A stretch of 64,000 nt of DNA from Burkholderiales bacterium PBB1 (GTDB lineage: Bacteria; Pseudomonadota; Gammaproteobacteria; Burkholderiales; Burkholderiaceae_C): the NCBI GenBank assembly GCA_002255905.1, contig NKIN01000001.1:62001-126000 (forward strand), written 5' to 3'. Below the pieces are notes generated by a model. The model did no database searches and had not been told where the DNA came from. It was given only the letters and a program-made list of their open reading frames with translations. Shown here piece by piece: positions 32,598 through 42,406 of the stretch. A program made the translations under genes and the position numbers. The stretch's first letter is position 1, and every line of letters begins with the position of its first letter.

Positions 32598-35042
32598 ATG
32601 GGCAAAGTTTCCTTGAATGTCAGTGAGCCTCGGTGGGTTCTCCCTCGATGGACTCTTCCTCCTTGGACGGCGCTGAGGACCATCCGACTGCAGCTGCGGT
32701 TTCTGCTGCCGCTGTTGGCGACCTTGGTCGTGGCCTCCTACCTTGCAGTTCCGCTGCTCGATCAGGTGACCTTGCGCTGGTTCAGCCGCGACCTGAACAG
32801 CCGCGGGGTGCTGGTCGCCAACGCGTTGTCCGACTCCGTGGCAGAGGCGCTGGAAACCCAGCGACTGTCGCGCCTGGATACGCTGTTCGATCGCGCTGCA
32901 CAGGACGAGCGCCTGTTCGCCGTCGGCCTGTGCAGCCCTGAGGGAGTTCTGCTCAAGAGCACAGCCCGCTTTCCCCGCAGCCTGAGCTGCGCGTCGGCGC
33001 TGGAGCTGGCCAAGAAGGAGGAGCCGCGGCTCGCACTGGACGGTGGCCCGGTGCACGTGGGGGTTCAGGACATCACCGGACACGCTGCGGTGGCTTCAGC
33101 GCCGCCGCCCCCCGAAGCACCGATCGACGAGCCGCTCACGTCACGCTGGTGGGCTGCCGAAGTGGCCGCGGTCGCTGCGTCCAGTGACGAGGGTGCCGAC
33201 GCCCTGCGCACGCCCGCGGTGGTGCTGGCACGGCTGGTGATGCTGCACGACCTCAGCTTCATCGACCGCCGCAGCCAGGACACCCGGCGCTATCTGATCG
33301 GGCTCATCACCGCGCTGGGTTTCGTCATCGCGGTGATCACCGTGGTGGTGGCGCAGCTGAGCTGGCGCGGATGGGTCAATGGCGCGCGGGCCATCATGCG
33401 CGGCGAGGGCCTGCTCAGTCCGCTGTTGCCGGCGCCCGAACTGGCGCCCTTTGCGGCCGATCTGCGCACGCGGCTGCGCGACCTCGAGGATGAATACCGT
33501 CGGGCCCAGGGCCCTGACGCCGAGTGGACGGCCGATCGGCTGCGCACCTTGCTGCGCACGCAGTTGGTCGGAGACCAGGTGATCGTGGTGTCGAACCGCG
33601 AGCCCTACATCCACGAGCGCACCGCCGATGGCGTCGTCGTGAAGCGACCGGCCAGCGGACTGGTGACGGCGGTCGAGCCCGTCATGCGCGCCTGTTCAGG
33701 CACCTGGGTTGCGCACGGCAGCGGCAGCGCCGATCGCGACGCCGTCGACGCGATGGACCGGGTAAGCGTGCCTCCTGGCCAGGACGATTACTGGCTGCGC
33801 CGCATCTGGATGACGGCCGAAGAAGAGCAGGGCTATTACTACGGGTTCGCCAACGAGGGCATGTGGCCGTTGTGCCACGTGGCGCATGTGCGGCCGGTGT
33901 TCCGCGAAGCCGACTGGGAGGCCTACCGTGCGATCAACCAGCGTTTTGCCGACGCCGTGATCGCCGAGGCGCGCAGCGACGACCCGGTGGTGCTGGTGCA
34001 GGACTACCACTTTGCACTGCTGCCGGCGATGATCCGCGAGAAGCTGCCGCAGGCGACGATCCTCACTTTCTGGCACATCCCCTGGCCCAACCCCGAATCC
34101 TTCGGCATCTGCCCGTGGCGACGCGAAATCTTGCAGGGCATGCTGGGCAGCACCATCCTCGGCTTCCACACCCGCTTCCACTGCAAGAACTTCATCGAGA
34201 CCGTCGATCGTTACCTCGAGGCGCGCATCGAGCACGAGCACTCGACCATCGCGTACCAGGAAAAGGAAACGCTGGTCGAGAGCTACCCGATCTCGATCGA
34301 GTGGCCAGGCGACGCGGAGGTCGCGGGCTGGGCCTCGGTCGCTGCGTGCCGACAGGCGGTGATCGATCGACTGGGCCTGCCCGCCGATGTCTGCCTGGCC
34401 GTCGGCGTCGATCGCTTCGACTACACCAAGGGCATCCTCGAGCGACTGAACGCGGTTGAGCGCTTGCTGGAGAAGTGGCCGGGGTGGATCGGTCGCTTTG
34501 TCTTCGTGCAGGTGGCCGCGCCCACACGCTCCGCGCTCGACGAGTACCGAAGCTTCCAGGAGCGCATCGAGCGGGTCACCCAGCGCATCAACGATCGCTA
34601 CGGGCGGGAGGGTTACAAGCCGGTGCACCTGCTGGCGCAGCACCATGAGCACAGCGCCGTGGTGGAGCTGTTTCGCGCCGCCGACATCTGCGTCGTGACC
34701 AGCCTGCACGACGGGATGAACCTGGTCTGCAAGGAGTTCGTCGCCGCGCGCGATGACCTGCAAGGTGTGTTGCTGTTGAGCCGGTTTGCCGGTGCCTCGC
34801 GAGAACTGTCAGAAGCGCTGATCGTGAACCCGTACCACGTCGAGGAGACCGCCGATGCGCTCAATCGTGCCGCGCTGATGCCGCCGGCCGAGCAACGCGA
34901 ACGGATGTCCAGCCTGCGCAGCACGGTGCGCGAGTTCAACGTGTTCCGCTGGGCGGGTCGCATGCTTGCAGACGCCGGGCGCTGGCGTCTGCGTGCGCGC
35001 ATCGAGGCGCGGGTGCGGCGGCACCAGCACGAAAATGGCTGA
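32598..35042 (+). CDS. otsA: OtsA trehalose-6-phosphate synthase fused to an N-terminal membrane sensor-like domain
   Basis: 814 residues from ATG 32598; an ATG at 32532 would overlap the GH15 start and was not chosen. Residues ~34-54 and ~232-254 are membrane helices enclosing a ~175-residue periplasmic region (SRDLNSRGVLVANALSDSVA...), followed by a HAMP-like stretch. The GT20 domain starts near 327: SNREPYI (R334), QDYHFALLPAMI, FWHIPWPNPESFG, GVDRFDYTKG (R606, K611) and LHDGMNLVCKEFVA. It makes trehalose-6-phosphate from UDP-glucose and glucose-6-phosphate. Classical OtsA is about 470 residues and soluble, so this is a large fusion. It overlaps otsB by 8 bases. Confidence 0.92.
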   Translation: MGKVSLNVSEPRWVLPRWTLPPWTALRTIRLQLRFLLPLLATLVVASYLAVPLLDQVTLRWFSRDLNSRGVLVANALSDSVAEALETQRLSRLDTLFDRAAQDERLFAVGLCSPEGVLLKSTARFPRSLSCASALELAKKEEPRLALDGGPVHVGVQDITGHAAVASAPPPPEAPIDEPLTSRWWAAEVAAVAASSDEGADALRTPAVVLARLVMLHDLSFIDRRSQDTRRYLIGLITALGFVIAVITVVVAQLSWRGWVNGARAIMRGEGLLSPLLPAPELAPFAADLRTRLRDLEDEYRRAQGPDAEWTADRLRTLLRTQLVGDQVIVVSNREPYIHERTADGVVVKRPASGLVTAVEPVMRACSGTWVAHGSGSADRDAVDAMDRVSVPPGQDDYWLRRIWMTAEEEQGYYYGFANEGMWPLCHVAHVRPVFREADWEAYRAINQRFADAVIAEARSDDPVVLVQDYHFALLPAMIREKLPQATILTFWHIPWPNPESFGICPWRREILQGMLGSTILGFHTRFHCKNFIETVDRYLEARIEHEHSTIAYQEKETLVESYPISIEWPGDAEVAGWASVAACRQAVIDRLGLPADVCLAVGVDRFDYTKGILERLNAVERLLEKWPGWIGRFVFVQVAAPTRSALDEYRSFQERIERVTQRINDRYGREGYKPVHLLAQHHEHSAVVELFRAADICVVTSLHDGMNLVCKEFVAARDDLQGVLLLSRFAGASRELSEALIVNPYHVEETADALNRAALMPPAEQRERMSSLRSTVREFNVFRWAGRMLADAGRWRLRARIEARVRRHQHENG

Positions 35043-35847
35043 GCGAGATCAGGAGGAGCGGTTGGCAACGATGCAGCATTTGTTCAGTCCCCACGGCGAG
35101 GCAGCGCTCGCTGCTGCGCTCAAGCGCAAGCCGCTGCTGGCTTTCGACTTCGACGGGACACTGGCACCGATCGTGGCGCGGCCGGAATCGGCTCGTATCT
35201 CGCGTGGCGTCTCGACACGCCTGAGTGCCTTGAACGCCCAGCTGCCCGTGGCGATCGTGACGGGTCGAACCGTGGCAGACGTGCGCACTCGGCTCGAGTT
35301 CAGCCCGAGCTACGTGATCGGAAATCATGGCGCCGAAGACGCGATCGGCGCGGCAGAGAACCTCCAGCCCGCCTCAGAGCTGACTTTGCTTCGCGAGGCA
35401 CTGTGCGGGCAGGTCCAGGCGCTGGAAGCGCTGGGCGTGACGGTCGAAGACAAGCGGCTCTCGATCGCCTTGCATTACCGCTTGTCCAGACAGCGCGAGC
35501 AGGCGCTGGCGCTGATCCAGGACCTGCTGGCGCCGTTCGCCGCCGAGCTGCATGTCTTCGCCGGCAAGATGGTTGTCAACGTGTCGCCGGCGAACGCGCC
35601 GGACAAGGCCGACGCGGTCCACGCGCTGGTGGCCAAGTGCGGGGCCGACTGCGCGGTGTTCGCCGGAGACGACGTCAATGACGAGCCGGTCTTCGCATCG
35701 GCGCCGGCCGATTGGCTGACGGTGCGCGTCGGCCGCGACGATCCGCATTCCCGAGCGAGGTACTTTCTCGATGGGCCCAACGAAGTGGCGCTGATGCTGG
35801 AGCACATGCTGTCGCTGCTGTCGTCGGCCCAGCGCCTGCGAGGATGA
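35035..35847 (+). CDS. otsB: Trehalose-6-phosphate phosphatase OtsB
   Basis: HAD-superfamily phosphatase producing free trehalose. 270 residues from ATG 35035 (MAERDQEERL). Motif I is FDFDGTLAP (nucleophile D38, D40), motif II IVTGRT, the cap region follows, motif III has the conserved K of GKMVVNVSP, and motif IV is FAGDDVNDEPVFA. The start lies inside the end of otsA, so the pair is translationally coupled. Length and motifs match OtsB. Confidence 0.95.
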   Translation: MAERDQEERLATMQHLFSPHGEAALAAALKRKPLLAFDFDGTLAPIVARPESARISRGVSTRLSALNAQLPVAIVTGRTVADVRTRLEFSPSYVIGNHGAEDAIGAAENLQPASELTLLREALCGQVQALEALGVTVEDKRLSIALHYRLSRQREQALALIQDLLAPFAAELHVFAGKMVVNVSPANAPDKADAVHALVAKCGADCAVFAGDDVNDEPVFASAPADWLTVRVGRDDPHSRARYFLDGPNEVALMLEHMLSLLSSAQRLRG

Positions 35848-35924
35848 GGCATCGCCAGGATGCGGCTGCAACGAACTCGGTCGCCCGGCGCTGGGTGTGA
35901 CGCCAGCCGCCCGTGCCGCCGTGC

Positions 35925-36449
35925 TCACTGGCCCAGCGGGATGTTCGCTCCACGTTCGTCGGCATCGAGCGCCGCGATCAGTTTTGACAGGTCTTTGTCG
36001 AGCCGGGCCAAGGTACGGGCGTCCAGGCTGGCCAGGGCTTGCGGCAACACCCCGGCCAGGGGTCCGGGTGCCTTGCGCAGGACCTTCTCGCCGGCAGGCA
36101 GGATCGAGACATGAACCGTGCGTCGATCGGGCCCCTGCTTGTTGGCAACGACCAACTCGCGCTCGATGAGCGACCTGACCAGGTTGCTGGCGGTCGATGG
36201 GTGGACGTCCATGGACTGTGCCAGGTCGTTCATCCTCAGACCGGGTCGGGCGCGAATGATGCTCAAGGCCCAGAGTTGCGCACCGCCGACCCCGGCCTTC
36301 TTCTCGACCTGCTGGAAATGGGTTTTCACCGCATTGAAGACCAACCGAAAACGGCGCAGAACCTGGCTCGCCGATTCCCCGATGTCATGGTGGAGCGTGC
36401 TTGCGGGCGTGGCATTTGCTTGCCTCGCGGGGGGAGTGCCTTTGGCCAT
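35925..36449 (-). CDS. MarR-family transcriptional regulator
   Basis: 174 residues from ATG 36449 (MAKGTPPARQ). The longer open frame upstream is not conserved in character. Winged helix-turn-helix: LWALSIIRARPGLRMNDLAQSMDVHPSTASNLVRSLIERELV, with recognition helix HPSTASNLVRSL and wing QGPDRRTVHVSI. It is divergent from the ClC gene (82-base gap) and convergent with otsB. It may control ClC or the stress group. Ligand unknown. Confidence 0.9.
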   Translation of the reverse strand: MAKGTPPARQANATPASTLHHDIGESASQVLRRFRLVFNAVKTHFQQVEKKAGVGGAQLWALSIIRARPGLRMNDLAQSMDVHPSTASNLVRSLIERELVVANKQGPDRRTVHVSILPAGEKVLRKAPGPLAGVLPQALASLDARTLARLDKDLSKLIAALDADERGANIPLGQ

Positions 36450-36531
36450 CCGACAATGATATGAGTGGACAGACCCGTAGAGACGCCGTGGCTCGTGGCC
36501 CCGCAGCCGAATTGACTCGCTCGCCGTCTCG

Positions 36532-37875
36532 ATGAGGCACGCACCCCGCATTACCGTCTCTGTGCGGCGGGCGGTCTCGGACTGGCGCATCTGGCTGGCC
36601 CGTGGCCTCGTCGTCACGTTCGCCGCTGCAGCGGGGCTGACGGTCGTGGGCTACACCTGGCTCACAGAGCGTGCGCTGGAGGGGTTCTTCGTGGCCTCGT
36701 CGATGTGGTGGTGGAGTCCTCTGCTGTGGACTCCCCTGTGCACGGGACTGATCGTCTGGCTGACGCGCCGCTGTGCGCCCGGCGCCGCTGGGTCGGGGAT
36801 TCCGCAGGTGATGGCGGCGCTCGATGCCTCCGTGACGGCGCGCGACCGCGGTCTGTTCGTCTCACTCCGATTGGCCGTGGCCAAGATGGCGCTGACCGCG
36901 TGGGGCCTGCTGGCAGGACTCTCCTTGGGCCGTGAAGGCCCGTCCGTGCAGATCGCCGCCGGCGTGCTTCTGGCTGCCAAGCGGTGGCTGCCCCGGCGTT
37001 CGGCCATCAACGAGCAGAGTCTGTTGGTGGCGGGCGGCGCAGCAGGGATTGCGGCGGCGTTCAACACCCCGCTGGCGGGTGTCATGTTCGCCATCGAGGA
37101 GCTCTCGCGCTCACCCGAGCAGCGCAGCAACGGTCTGGTGATCACGGCCATCGTGCTGGCTGGCCTGGTGGCCATTTCGGTCTATGGCAATGGCACCTAC
37201 TTTGGCGTGATGCACGTGCCCGAAGTCGGGCTGGCGTTGTTGGGGCCTGGAATGCTGGTGGCGTTGAGCAGCGGCGTCGCCGGAGGACTGTTTGCGCGCC
37301 TGCTGATCGTTTCGCTGAGCGGCGGGTCCAGCGATCGGTTCAGTCGATGGAAGCGCGCACGTCCGGTCGGGTTCGCCGTGGTCTGCGGTGTCGTGATCGC
37401 CGTGATGGGCCTGGTCACCCAGGGCGCAACCTTCGGCAGCGGCTACGCCCACACCAAGGCCTTGCTGGAGGGCAGCGACAACGCGCCGGCGGTCTTTGTG
37501 CTGTTCAAGTTTCTGGCGACATGGTTGACCGCCTGGAGCGGCGTCCCGGGCGGCATCTTCGCCCCGTCGCTGGCCATCGGCGCTTCCCTGGGCAACGACA
37601 TCGCCGTGTTGACCCACTATCCCCATGCCGCCACGCTCATCGCGCTCGGCATGGCCGGCTTCCTGGCGGCGGCGACGCAGGCACCCCTGACGGCCTTCAT
37701 CATCGTCATGGAGATGGTGGATGGGCACGCCATGGTGCTCAGCCTGATGGCCTGTGCGCTGATCGCAAGCGGGGTGTCGAGGCTGTTGAGCCGGCCGCTC
37801 TACCGCGCACTGGCTGACATGCAGCTGGGCCGGCTGCCCATCGCCACTCGCGTCGCCGACAAAGCGGAACCTTGA
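36532..37875 (+). CDS. ClC-type chloride channel/transporter
   Basis: 447 residues, about 12 membrane or re-entrant helices. Selectivity-filter motifs are GSGIPQ (87-92), GREGP (133-137, gating glutamate E135) and GVPGGIFAPSLAIG. The internal proton-pathway Glu is suggested by FAIEELSRS, and both acidic residues are present, which favours an H+/Cl- exchanger over a passive channel. No CBS domains. The ATG at 36532 has no strong ribosome site. Divergent from marR and near the trehalose/MscS genes, so a role in acid or osmotic stress is plausible. Confidence 0.93.
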   Translation: MRHAPRITVSVRRAVSDWRIWLARGLVVTFAAAAGLTVVGYTWLTERALEGFFVASSMWWWSPLLWTPLCTGLIVWLTRRCAPGAAGSGIPQVMAALDASVTARDRGLFVSLRLAVAKMALTAWGLLAGLSLGREGPSVQIAAGVLLAAKRWLPRRSAINEQSLLVAGGAAGIAAAFNTPLAGVMFAIEELSRSPEQRSNGLVITAIVLAGLVAISVYGNGTYFGVMHVPEVGLALLGPGMLVALSSGVAGGLFARLLIVSLSGGSSDRFSRWKRARPVGFAVVCGVVIAVMGLVTQGATFGSGYAHTKALLEGSDNAPAVFVLFKFLATWLTAWSGVPGGIFAPSLAIGASLGNDIAVLTHYPHAATLIALGMAGFLAAATQAPLTAFIIVMEMVDGHAMVLSLMACALIASGVSRLLSRPLYRALADMQLGRLPIATRVADKAEP

Positions 37876-37928
37876 GTCGCCGGGGGTGTTCGAGGGTGCC
37901 TGCATACCCCGGCAGACGCTCCTGAGGT

Positions 37929-37951
37929 CACCCCCCCTGTTCAGGGGGGTG
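37929..37951 (+). promoter_or_regulatory. C-run/G-run inverted repeat upstream of a PEP-CTERM gene
   Basis: CACCCCCCCTG-TT-CAGGGGGGTG forms a near-perfect dyad. It contains CCCCCCTGTTCA (37932-37943), which recurs in the same relative orientation upstream of the second PEP-CTERM gene. It lies 54 bases after the ClC stop, so it might also act as a terminator, but no T run follows. Enhancer-binding site is the preferred reading because a sigma-54-like promoter lies 88 bases downstream. Confidence 0.45.
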
Positions 37952-38030
37952 TGCGTGGTGGGGTGCATCCCGATGCAACTCGCCGTCGTAGTGCGGGTGA
38001 CGGTGCGCGCCATCGAGCGCCACAGCGGGC

Positions 38031-38046
38031 TGGGTGCCGCTTTGCA
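38031..38046 (+). promoter_or_regulatory. Sigma-54-like promoter of the first PEP-CTERM gene
   Basis: TGGGTGCCGCTTTGCA has the -24 GG and -12 GC with exactly ten bases between, plus the preferred TGG and TTGCA flanks. The ATG is 51 bases after it. PEP-CTERM/exosortase genes are known in some species to depend on RpoN with PrsK/PrsR. Confidence 0.55.
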
Positions 38047-38096
38047 GCGTGTTCCGTCTCCCCACAGACCTTCCACGCACTTCATCGGAGTCCCTC

Positions 38097-38972
38097 ATGC
38101 CTTTCACGCTTTCCTCACCCAAGACCTTGCTCGGCGCAGCACTGGCACTGGCCGCGTTGTCCAGCCAGGCGGTCACGCTGGTCGGCCTCACGAGCAGCAA
38201 CCAGGTCGCCCGCATCGACACCTCGAACGTGGCTGCCGCGACGAGCACCGCCATCAGCGGGCTCGACGCCGGTGATCGCTTCGTCGGCATCGACCTGCGG
38301 CCCGGCAACAACACGATCTACGGTGTCACGCTGTCGAACAAGCTGTACACCCTGAACGAGGTCACTGGCGTCGCCACCTTCGTGGCCGGCCTCTCGAGCT
38401 CGATCGTCAATCCTTCCCTGGGCTACGGCATCGATTTCAACCCGGCAGCCGACTTCTCCGGTGCAGCCTCGCTGCGTTTCGTCAGCTCGGCGGGCGACAA
38501 CTACGCCATCAACGCCAACACCGGTGCGGTGACCGTGGCGACCTCCATCGCGGCGGGGTTCAGCGGCGTCGGCTACACCAACTCCAAGCCCAATCCCACC
38601 AGCGCACCTGCTGCGCCGAGCCTGTACTACATCAACAGCAGCGGCGACTCGCTGGCGGTGGCCACATCGGCCTTCAACAACCCGACGATCAGCACCGTCG
38701 GCAGCCTGGGCGTCGATGTGCTGCGCGCCAACGGCTTCGAAGTGCTTGCCGATGGCTCTGCGTACGCAGGCCTGAACGTCGACGGCAGCTCGCTGACCTC
38801 GGGCATCTACCGCATCAATCTGGCGACCGGGGCGGCGACCTCGGTGGGGACCTTCAACGGCACCCTGTCCGGCCTGACCGTCTCGGCCGTTCCCGAGCCG
38901 CAGACGTACGCGCTGATGATGGCCGGCCTGGGTCTGGTGGGCGTCATGGCCAAGCGCCGCAAGTCGGCCTGA
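38097..38972 (+). CDS. PEP-CTERM sorting domain protein with DUF4394
   Basis: 291 residues from ATG 38097, with GGAG 8 bases upstream. Signal peptide MPFTLSSPKTLLGAALALAA...SQA, then a DUF4394 beta-propeller-like domain (VGIDLRPGNNTIYGV, LGYGIDFNPAADFSGAASLRFVSSAGDN quoted in part: GIDFNPAADFSG), and the C-terminal VPEPQTYALMMAGLGLVG plus KRRK. This tripartite tail is the signal recognised by exosortase, which would process the protein at the membrane and release it to the cell surface or matrix. No exosortase gene is in the window. Function unknown. Confidence 0.9.
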   Translation: MPFTLSSPKTLLGAALALAALSSQAVTLVGLTSSNQVARIDTSNVAAATSTAISGLDAGDRFVGIDLRPGNNTIYGVTLSNKLYTLNEVTGVATFVAGLSSSIVNPSLGYGIDFNPAADFSGAASLRFVSSAGDNYAINANTGAVTVATSIAAGFSGVGYTNSKPNPTSAPAAPSLYYINSSGDSLAVATSAFNNPTISTVGSLGVDVLRANGFEVLADGSAYAGLNVDGSSLTSGIYRINLATGAATSVGTFNGTLSGLTVSAVPEPQTYALMMAGLGLVGVMAKRRKSA

Positions 38973-38978
38973 ACGGGC

Positions 38979-39030
38979 TGAGCCCATCCGGGCTCGGTGA
39001 GCGCGGCCAGCGGGCTACCAACCGCTGGCC
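38979..39030. terminator. Hairpins between convergent PEP-CTERM and response-regulator genes
   Basis: GAGCCC-ATCC-GGGCTC (38980-38995) and GGCCAGCGG...CCGCTGGCC (39005-39013 with 39022-39030) form two GC-rich hairpins around the facing stop codons. Neither has a T run. They may end or shield both transcripts. Confidence 0.4.
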
Positions 39031-39857
39031 GCCAGCGCTTCGCGCACCGCAGTGGCCTGACGGCGTGACACAGCCAGCCACTCACCGACTGGCGCCACCT
39101 TCACCGCCCAGCAGTCGCTGGCCGGGCCGTCTTCGGCGTCGTCGCCCTCGTTGCCCTTGTCGTTCATGGCGCGGCGTTCAAGTGCGCTGATGGCCGAACG
39201 GGCAACCAGTGCATTGCGGTGCACCCGCAGGAAGCGTGGGCCCAGTCGTTGTTCGAGATCGCTCAGCGCATCGTCGAGCACATGCGTGTGGGCAGCGGTG
39301 CGCAGCGTCACGTATTTCAGCTCGGCCTTCAGGTACAGCACCTCGGCCAGCGGCACCCGCACAACACGCCCGCGTTCGCTCACCACCAGCACGGGGTCCG
39401 GCTGAACCACGGCATCGGCAGCAGCAGCGATCGGTGCGAGCCGCGCTGCGACCCGCTGCAAGGCCAGTTGCAGCCGCTCGCTGCGCACCGGCTTGGTCAG
39501 GTAGTCCACCGCTTCCAGGTCGAAGGCCTTCAGCGCGTGGCCGGCATGCGCAGTCACGAACACCACCGCCGGTGGCCGGGGCAGGGCACGCAACTCTTCG
39601 GCCAGTTGGGTGCCGTCGCGCCCGGGCATCTGGACGTCCAGCAACACCAGGTCGCAGGGCCGATGGTCGGGCTCGTTGCCGGTCGCCGCCTGCAGCCATT
39701 CCAGCGCCTGTGCCGCGTTGGCGACCTCGCCCGCCACGGTCGCGCCGGGCTCGCTGCAGTCGGCGAGCAACGTGCGCAGCCGCAGGCGCGCCAGCGCCTC
39801 GTCATCGACCAGCAGCACGCGCAGCGCGTGCGAGGCGGAGGGGGGTGAACCGGTCAC
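39015..39857 (-). CDS. LytTR response regulator, AlgR-like
   Basis: 280 residues from GTG 39857, which overlaps the kinase stop (GTGA). Receiver domain with DDE at 18-20, phospho-acceptor D74 (LLDVQMPG) and K122 (LTKPV), then a LytTR DNA-binding domain from about residue 155 (VVRVPLAEVLYLKAELKYVTL, FLRVHRNALVARSAI). Same family as AlgR of Pseudomonas, which also lies by argH and the hem genes. LytTR proteins bind direct repeats; targets here are unknown. Confidence 0.9.
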   Translation of the reverse strand: MTGSPPSASHALRVLLVDDEALARLRLRTLLADCSEPGATVAGEVANAAQALEWLQAATGNEPDHRPCDLVLLDVQMPGRDGTQLAEELRALPRPPAVVFVTAHAGHALKAFDLEAVDYLTKPVRSERLQLALQRVAARLAPIAAAADAVVQPDPVLVVSERGRVVRVPLAEVLYLKAELKYVTLRTAAHTHVLDDALSDLEQRLGPRFLRVHRNALVARSAISALERRAMNDKGNEGDDAEDGPASDCWAVKVAPVGEWLAVSRRQATAVREALAASGW

Positions 39858-40915
39858 AGCGGCACCACGATCTGCACGCGGAAGCTGTCGGCATCGCGCC
39901 GACTCTCGAATTGCGCATTCACGTCGTGCATCAGCCGCAGCCGCTCCTGCACGTTGTTCAGCGCCATGCCCAACCCCGGCCGCGATGCGGTGGCGGGCAC
40001 GCTGTTGGCGATCGAGATCACGGCGCGGCCACCCTTGACCCGGGTGCGCACGCGGATCGTGCCGCCGTCATCGGCGGTCTCGACGCCGTGGCGCACGGCG
40101 TTCTCGACCAGCGGCTGCAGCAGCAGCGGCGGCATGCGCGCCGCGCCGGCGGCGGGGTCGAGCTCCCAGGTCACGGCCAGCCGCTCGCCGAAGCGGATCT
40201 GCTCGATCGCCAGGTAGCGCTGCGCCAGCTCGACCTCTTCGTTCAGCGACACCGACTCGCCGACCTCGGTCAGCGCGACGCGGAACAGTTCGGCCAGGTC
40301 TTCCAGCACGGCTTCTGCGCGCTGTGGATCGTGGCGCACCAGGGCCAGCGCCGAATTGAGCGTGTTGAACAGGAAGTGCGGTCGGATCCGCGATTGCAAC
40401 TCGGCCAGCTTGGCCGCGGTGTCGGCCGGGGTGCGCGCCAGCGCCCGCATGCGCAACCATTGCAACATCACCAGCGCCATGCCGGCGCCCGCCAGCACCG
40501 GCCCCAGCGGGCCGATGCGCTCGAACTCGCTCAGGCCGAACTGTGCGCCCAGTTGCCAGCCGCCCATGGCGCACAAGGCACCCAGCGCGCCGATCACGAC
40601 CGCCTGCGGCCCGACCGACAGCCGTGCCAGCGGCGCCTTCAACGCACACGCCACGATCAGCCAGGCCAGCAGGGCCGGCGTCACGATGCCGGTGCCGAGT
40701 GCGAAGTTAAGTACCCAGGCGCCGAAGGTGGACGCGGTGAACAAGACCCCGACGGCGAGCACGGCGTGCGCGAACAGCATGGCACGCAGCACCACCCCGA
40801 CGTGGCAGACATCGAACAGCGCTGCCGGGCGCCCTGCAGCCGCATCGGGCTCCGGCAAGGTGCCGAAGCCCGACAGGAAGGTCGAGGCGGGGTCGTCGGG
40901 GGGCAGGGGGCTCAT
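39854..40915 (-). CDS. LytS/AlgZ-type sensor histidine kinase
   Basis: 353 residues from ATG 40915 ([10 protein letters not shown]). Four membrane helices between about 40 and 155, then a His_kinase (PF06580) domain with H180 in [15 protein letters not shown], and an ATPase domain with [12 protein letters not shown] (N box) and [13 protein letters not shown] (G box). No periplasmic sensor domain, so sensing is likely within the membrane. Translationally coupled to the response regulator and divergent from argH (86-base gap). Confidence 0.9.
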   Translation of the reverse strand: MSPLPPDDPASTFLSGFGTLPEPDAAAGRPAALFDVCHVGVVLRAMLFAHAVLAVGVLFTASTFGAWVLNFALGTGIVTPALLAWLIVACALKAPLARLSVGPQAVVIGALGALCAMGGWQLGAQFGLSEFERIGPLGPVLAGAGMALVMLQWLRMRALARTPADTAAKLAELQSRIRPHFLFNTLNSALALVRHDPQRAEAVLEDLAELFRVALTEVGESVSLNEEVELAQRYLAIEQIRFGERLAVTWELDPAAGAARMPPLLLQPLVENAVRHGVETADDGGTIRVRTRVKGGRAVISIANSVPATASRPGLGMALNNVQERLRLMHDVNAQFESRRDADSFRVQIVVPL

Positions 40916-41001
40916 CGATAGAATCGGCGTCGCTTCGGCGCATTGTCTACAAACCCTCCACCACACCGGCGACGACGCGCACCGCCGCTCGCCGCGAGCC
41001 C

Positions 41002-42399
41002 ATGGCGACCAATCCACTCGACAACAAATCCGAAGCCTGGTCGGCGCTTTTTTCCGAACCGATGAGCGAGCTGGTCAAGCGTTACACCGCCAGCGTGTCC
41101 TTCGATCAGCGGCTCTGGCGTGCCGACATCGCGGGCTCGCTGGCCCACGCCGAGATGCTGCACCACCAGGGCATTGTCAGCGCCGAAGACCGCGCCAGCA
41201 TCGAGCGCGGGATGGCGCAGATCACTGCCGACATCGAGGCCGGCCGCTTCGAGTGGAAGCTCGATCTCGAAGACGTGCACCTCAACATCGAGGCGCGTCT
41301 GACGCAGCTGGTCGGCGACGCCGGCAAGCGGCTGCATACCGGCCGCTCGCGCAACGACCAGGTGGCCACCGATGTGCGGCTGTGGCTGCGCGGCGAGATC
41401 GATGCGCTGCTGCCGCTGCTGCGCGCGATGCAGAGCGCGCTGGTCGAGGTCGCCGAGAAGAATGTCGACACCATCCTGCCGGGTTTCACACACATGCAGG
41501 TGGCGCAGCCGGTGAGCTTTGCGCACCACCTGCTGGCCTACGTGGAGATGTTCGCGCGCGACGCAGACCGGCTGGCCGACGTGCGCAAGCGCGTCAACCA
41601 GTTGCCGCTGGGCGCGGCCGCGCTGGCCGGCACCAGCTACCCGCTGGACCGCGAACGCGTGGCGCGCACGCTGGGCTTCGACGGCGTGTGCCAGAACAGC
41701 CTCGATGCCGTCAGCGACCGCGACTTCGCACTTGAATTCACCGCCTTCGCGTCGATCATGATGGTGCACATCTCGCGGCTGGCTGAAGAGCTGGTGCTGT
41801 GGATGAGCCAGAACTTCGGCTTCATCGATCTGGCCGATCGCTACTGCACCGGCTCATCGATCATGCCGCAGAAGCGCAACCCCGACGTGGCCGAACTGGC
41901 GCGGGGCAAGAGCGGCCGCGTGGTCGGTCACCTGATGGGCCTGATCACGCTGATGAAGGGCCAGCCGCTGGCCTACAACAAGGACAACCAGGAAGACAAG
42001 GAGCCGCTGTTCGACACCGTCGACACGGTGCGCGACACCTTGCGCATCATGGCCGAGATGGTGCAGGGCATCATCGTCAAGCCGGAGGCCATGGAGCGTG
42101 CGGCGCTGAAAGGCTACGCCACTGCCACCGACCTGGCCGACTATCTGGTCAAGAAGGGCCTGCCGTTCCGCGATGCGCACGAGGCTGTCGCCCATGCGGT
42201 CAAGCACGCGATCGGCCAGGGCGTGGACCTGAGCGCGTTGCCGCTCGCCACATTGCAAGGCTTCCACGCCAGCATCACCGACGACGTGTTCGACGTGTTG
42301 ACGCTGCGAGGCTCGCTGAACGCCCGCAACGTGCTGGGCGGTACCGCCCCGGCCCAGGTGCGCGCGCAGATCGCCCGCCATCGTTCTCGTCTGAGTTGA
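41002..42399 (+). CDS. argH: Argininosuccinate lyase
   Basis: Last step of arginine synthesis: argininosuccinate to arginine and fumarate. 465 residues, normal length. Signature [16 protein letters not shown], substrate-binding [16 protein letters not shown] and the His region [18 protein letters not shown] are present. The ATG at 41002 begins [13 protein letters not shown]. The order algR-algZ-argH is the same neighbourhood seen in Pseudomonas. Confidence 0.97.
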   Translation: MATNPLDNKSEAWSALFSEPMSELVKRYTASVSFDQRLWRADIAGSLAHAEMLHHQGIVSAEDRASIERGMAQITADIEAGRFEWKLDLEDVHLNIEARLTQLVGDAGKRLHTGRSRNDQVATDVRLWLRGEIDALLPLLRAMQSALVEVAEKNVDTILPGFTHMQVAQPVSFAHHLLAYVEMFARDADRLADVRKRVNQLPLGAAALAGTSYPLDRERVARTLGFDGVCQNSLDAVSDRDFALEFTAFASIMMVHISRLAEELVLWMSQNFGFIDLADRYCTGSSIMPQKRNPDVAELARGKSGRVVGHLMGLITLMKGQPLAYNKDNQEDKEPLFDTVDTVRDTLRIMAEMVQGIIVKPEAMERAALKGYATATDLADYLVKKGLPFRDAHEAVAHAVKHAIGQGVDLSALPLATLQGFHASITDDVFDVLTLRGSLNARNVLGGTAPAQVRAQIARHRSRLS

Positions 42400-42406
42400 C
42401 GCGACT

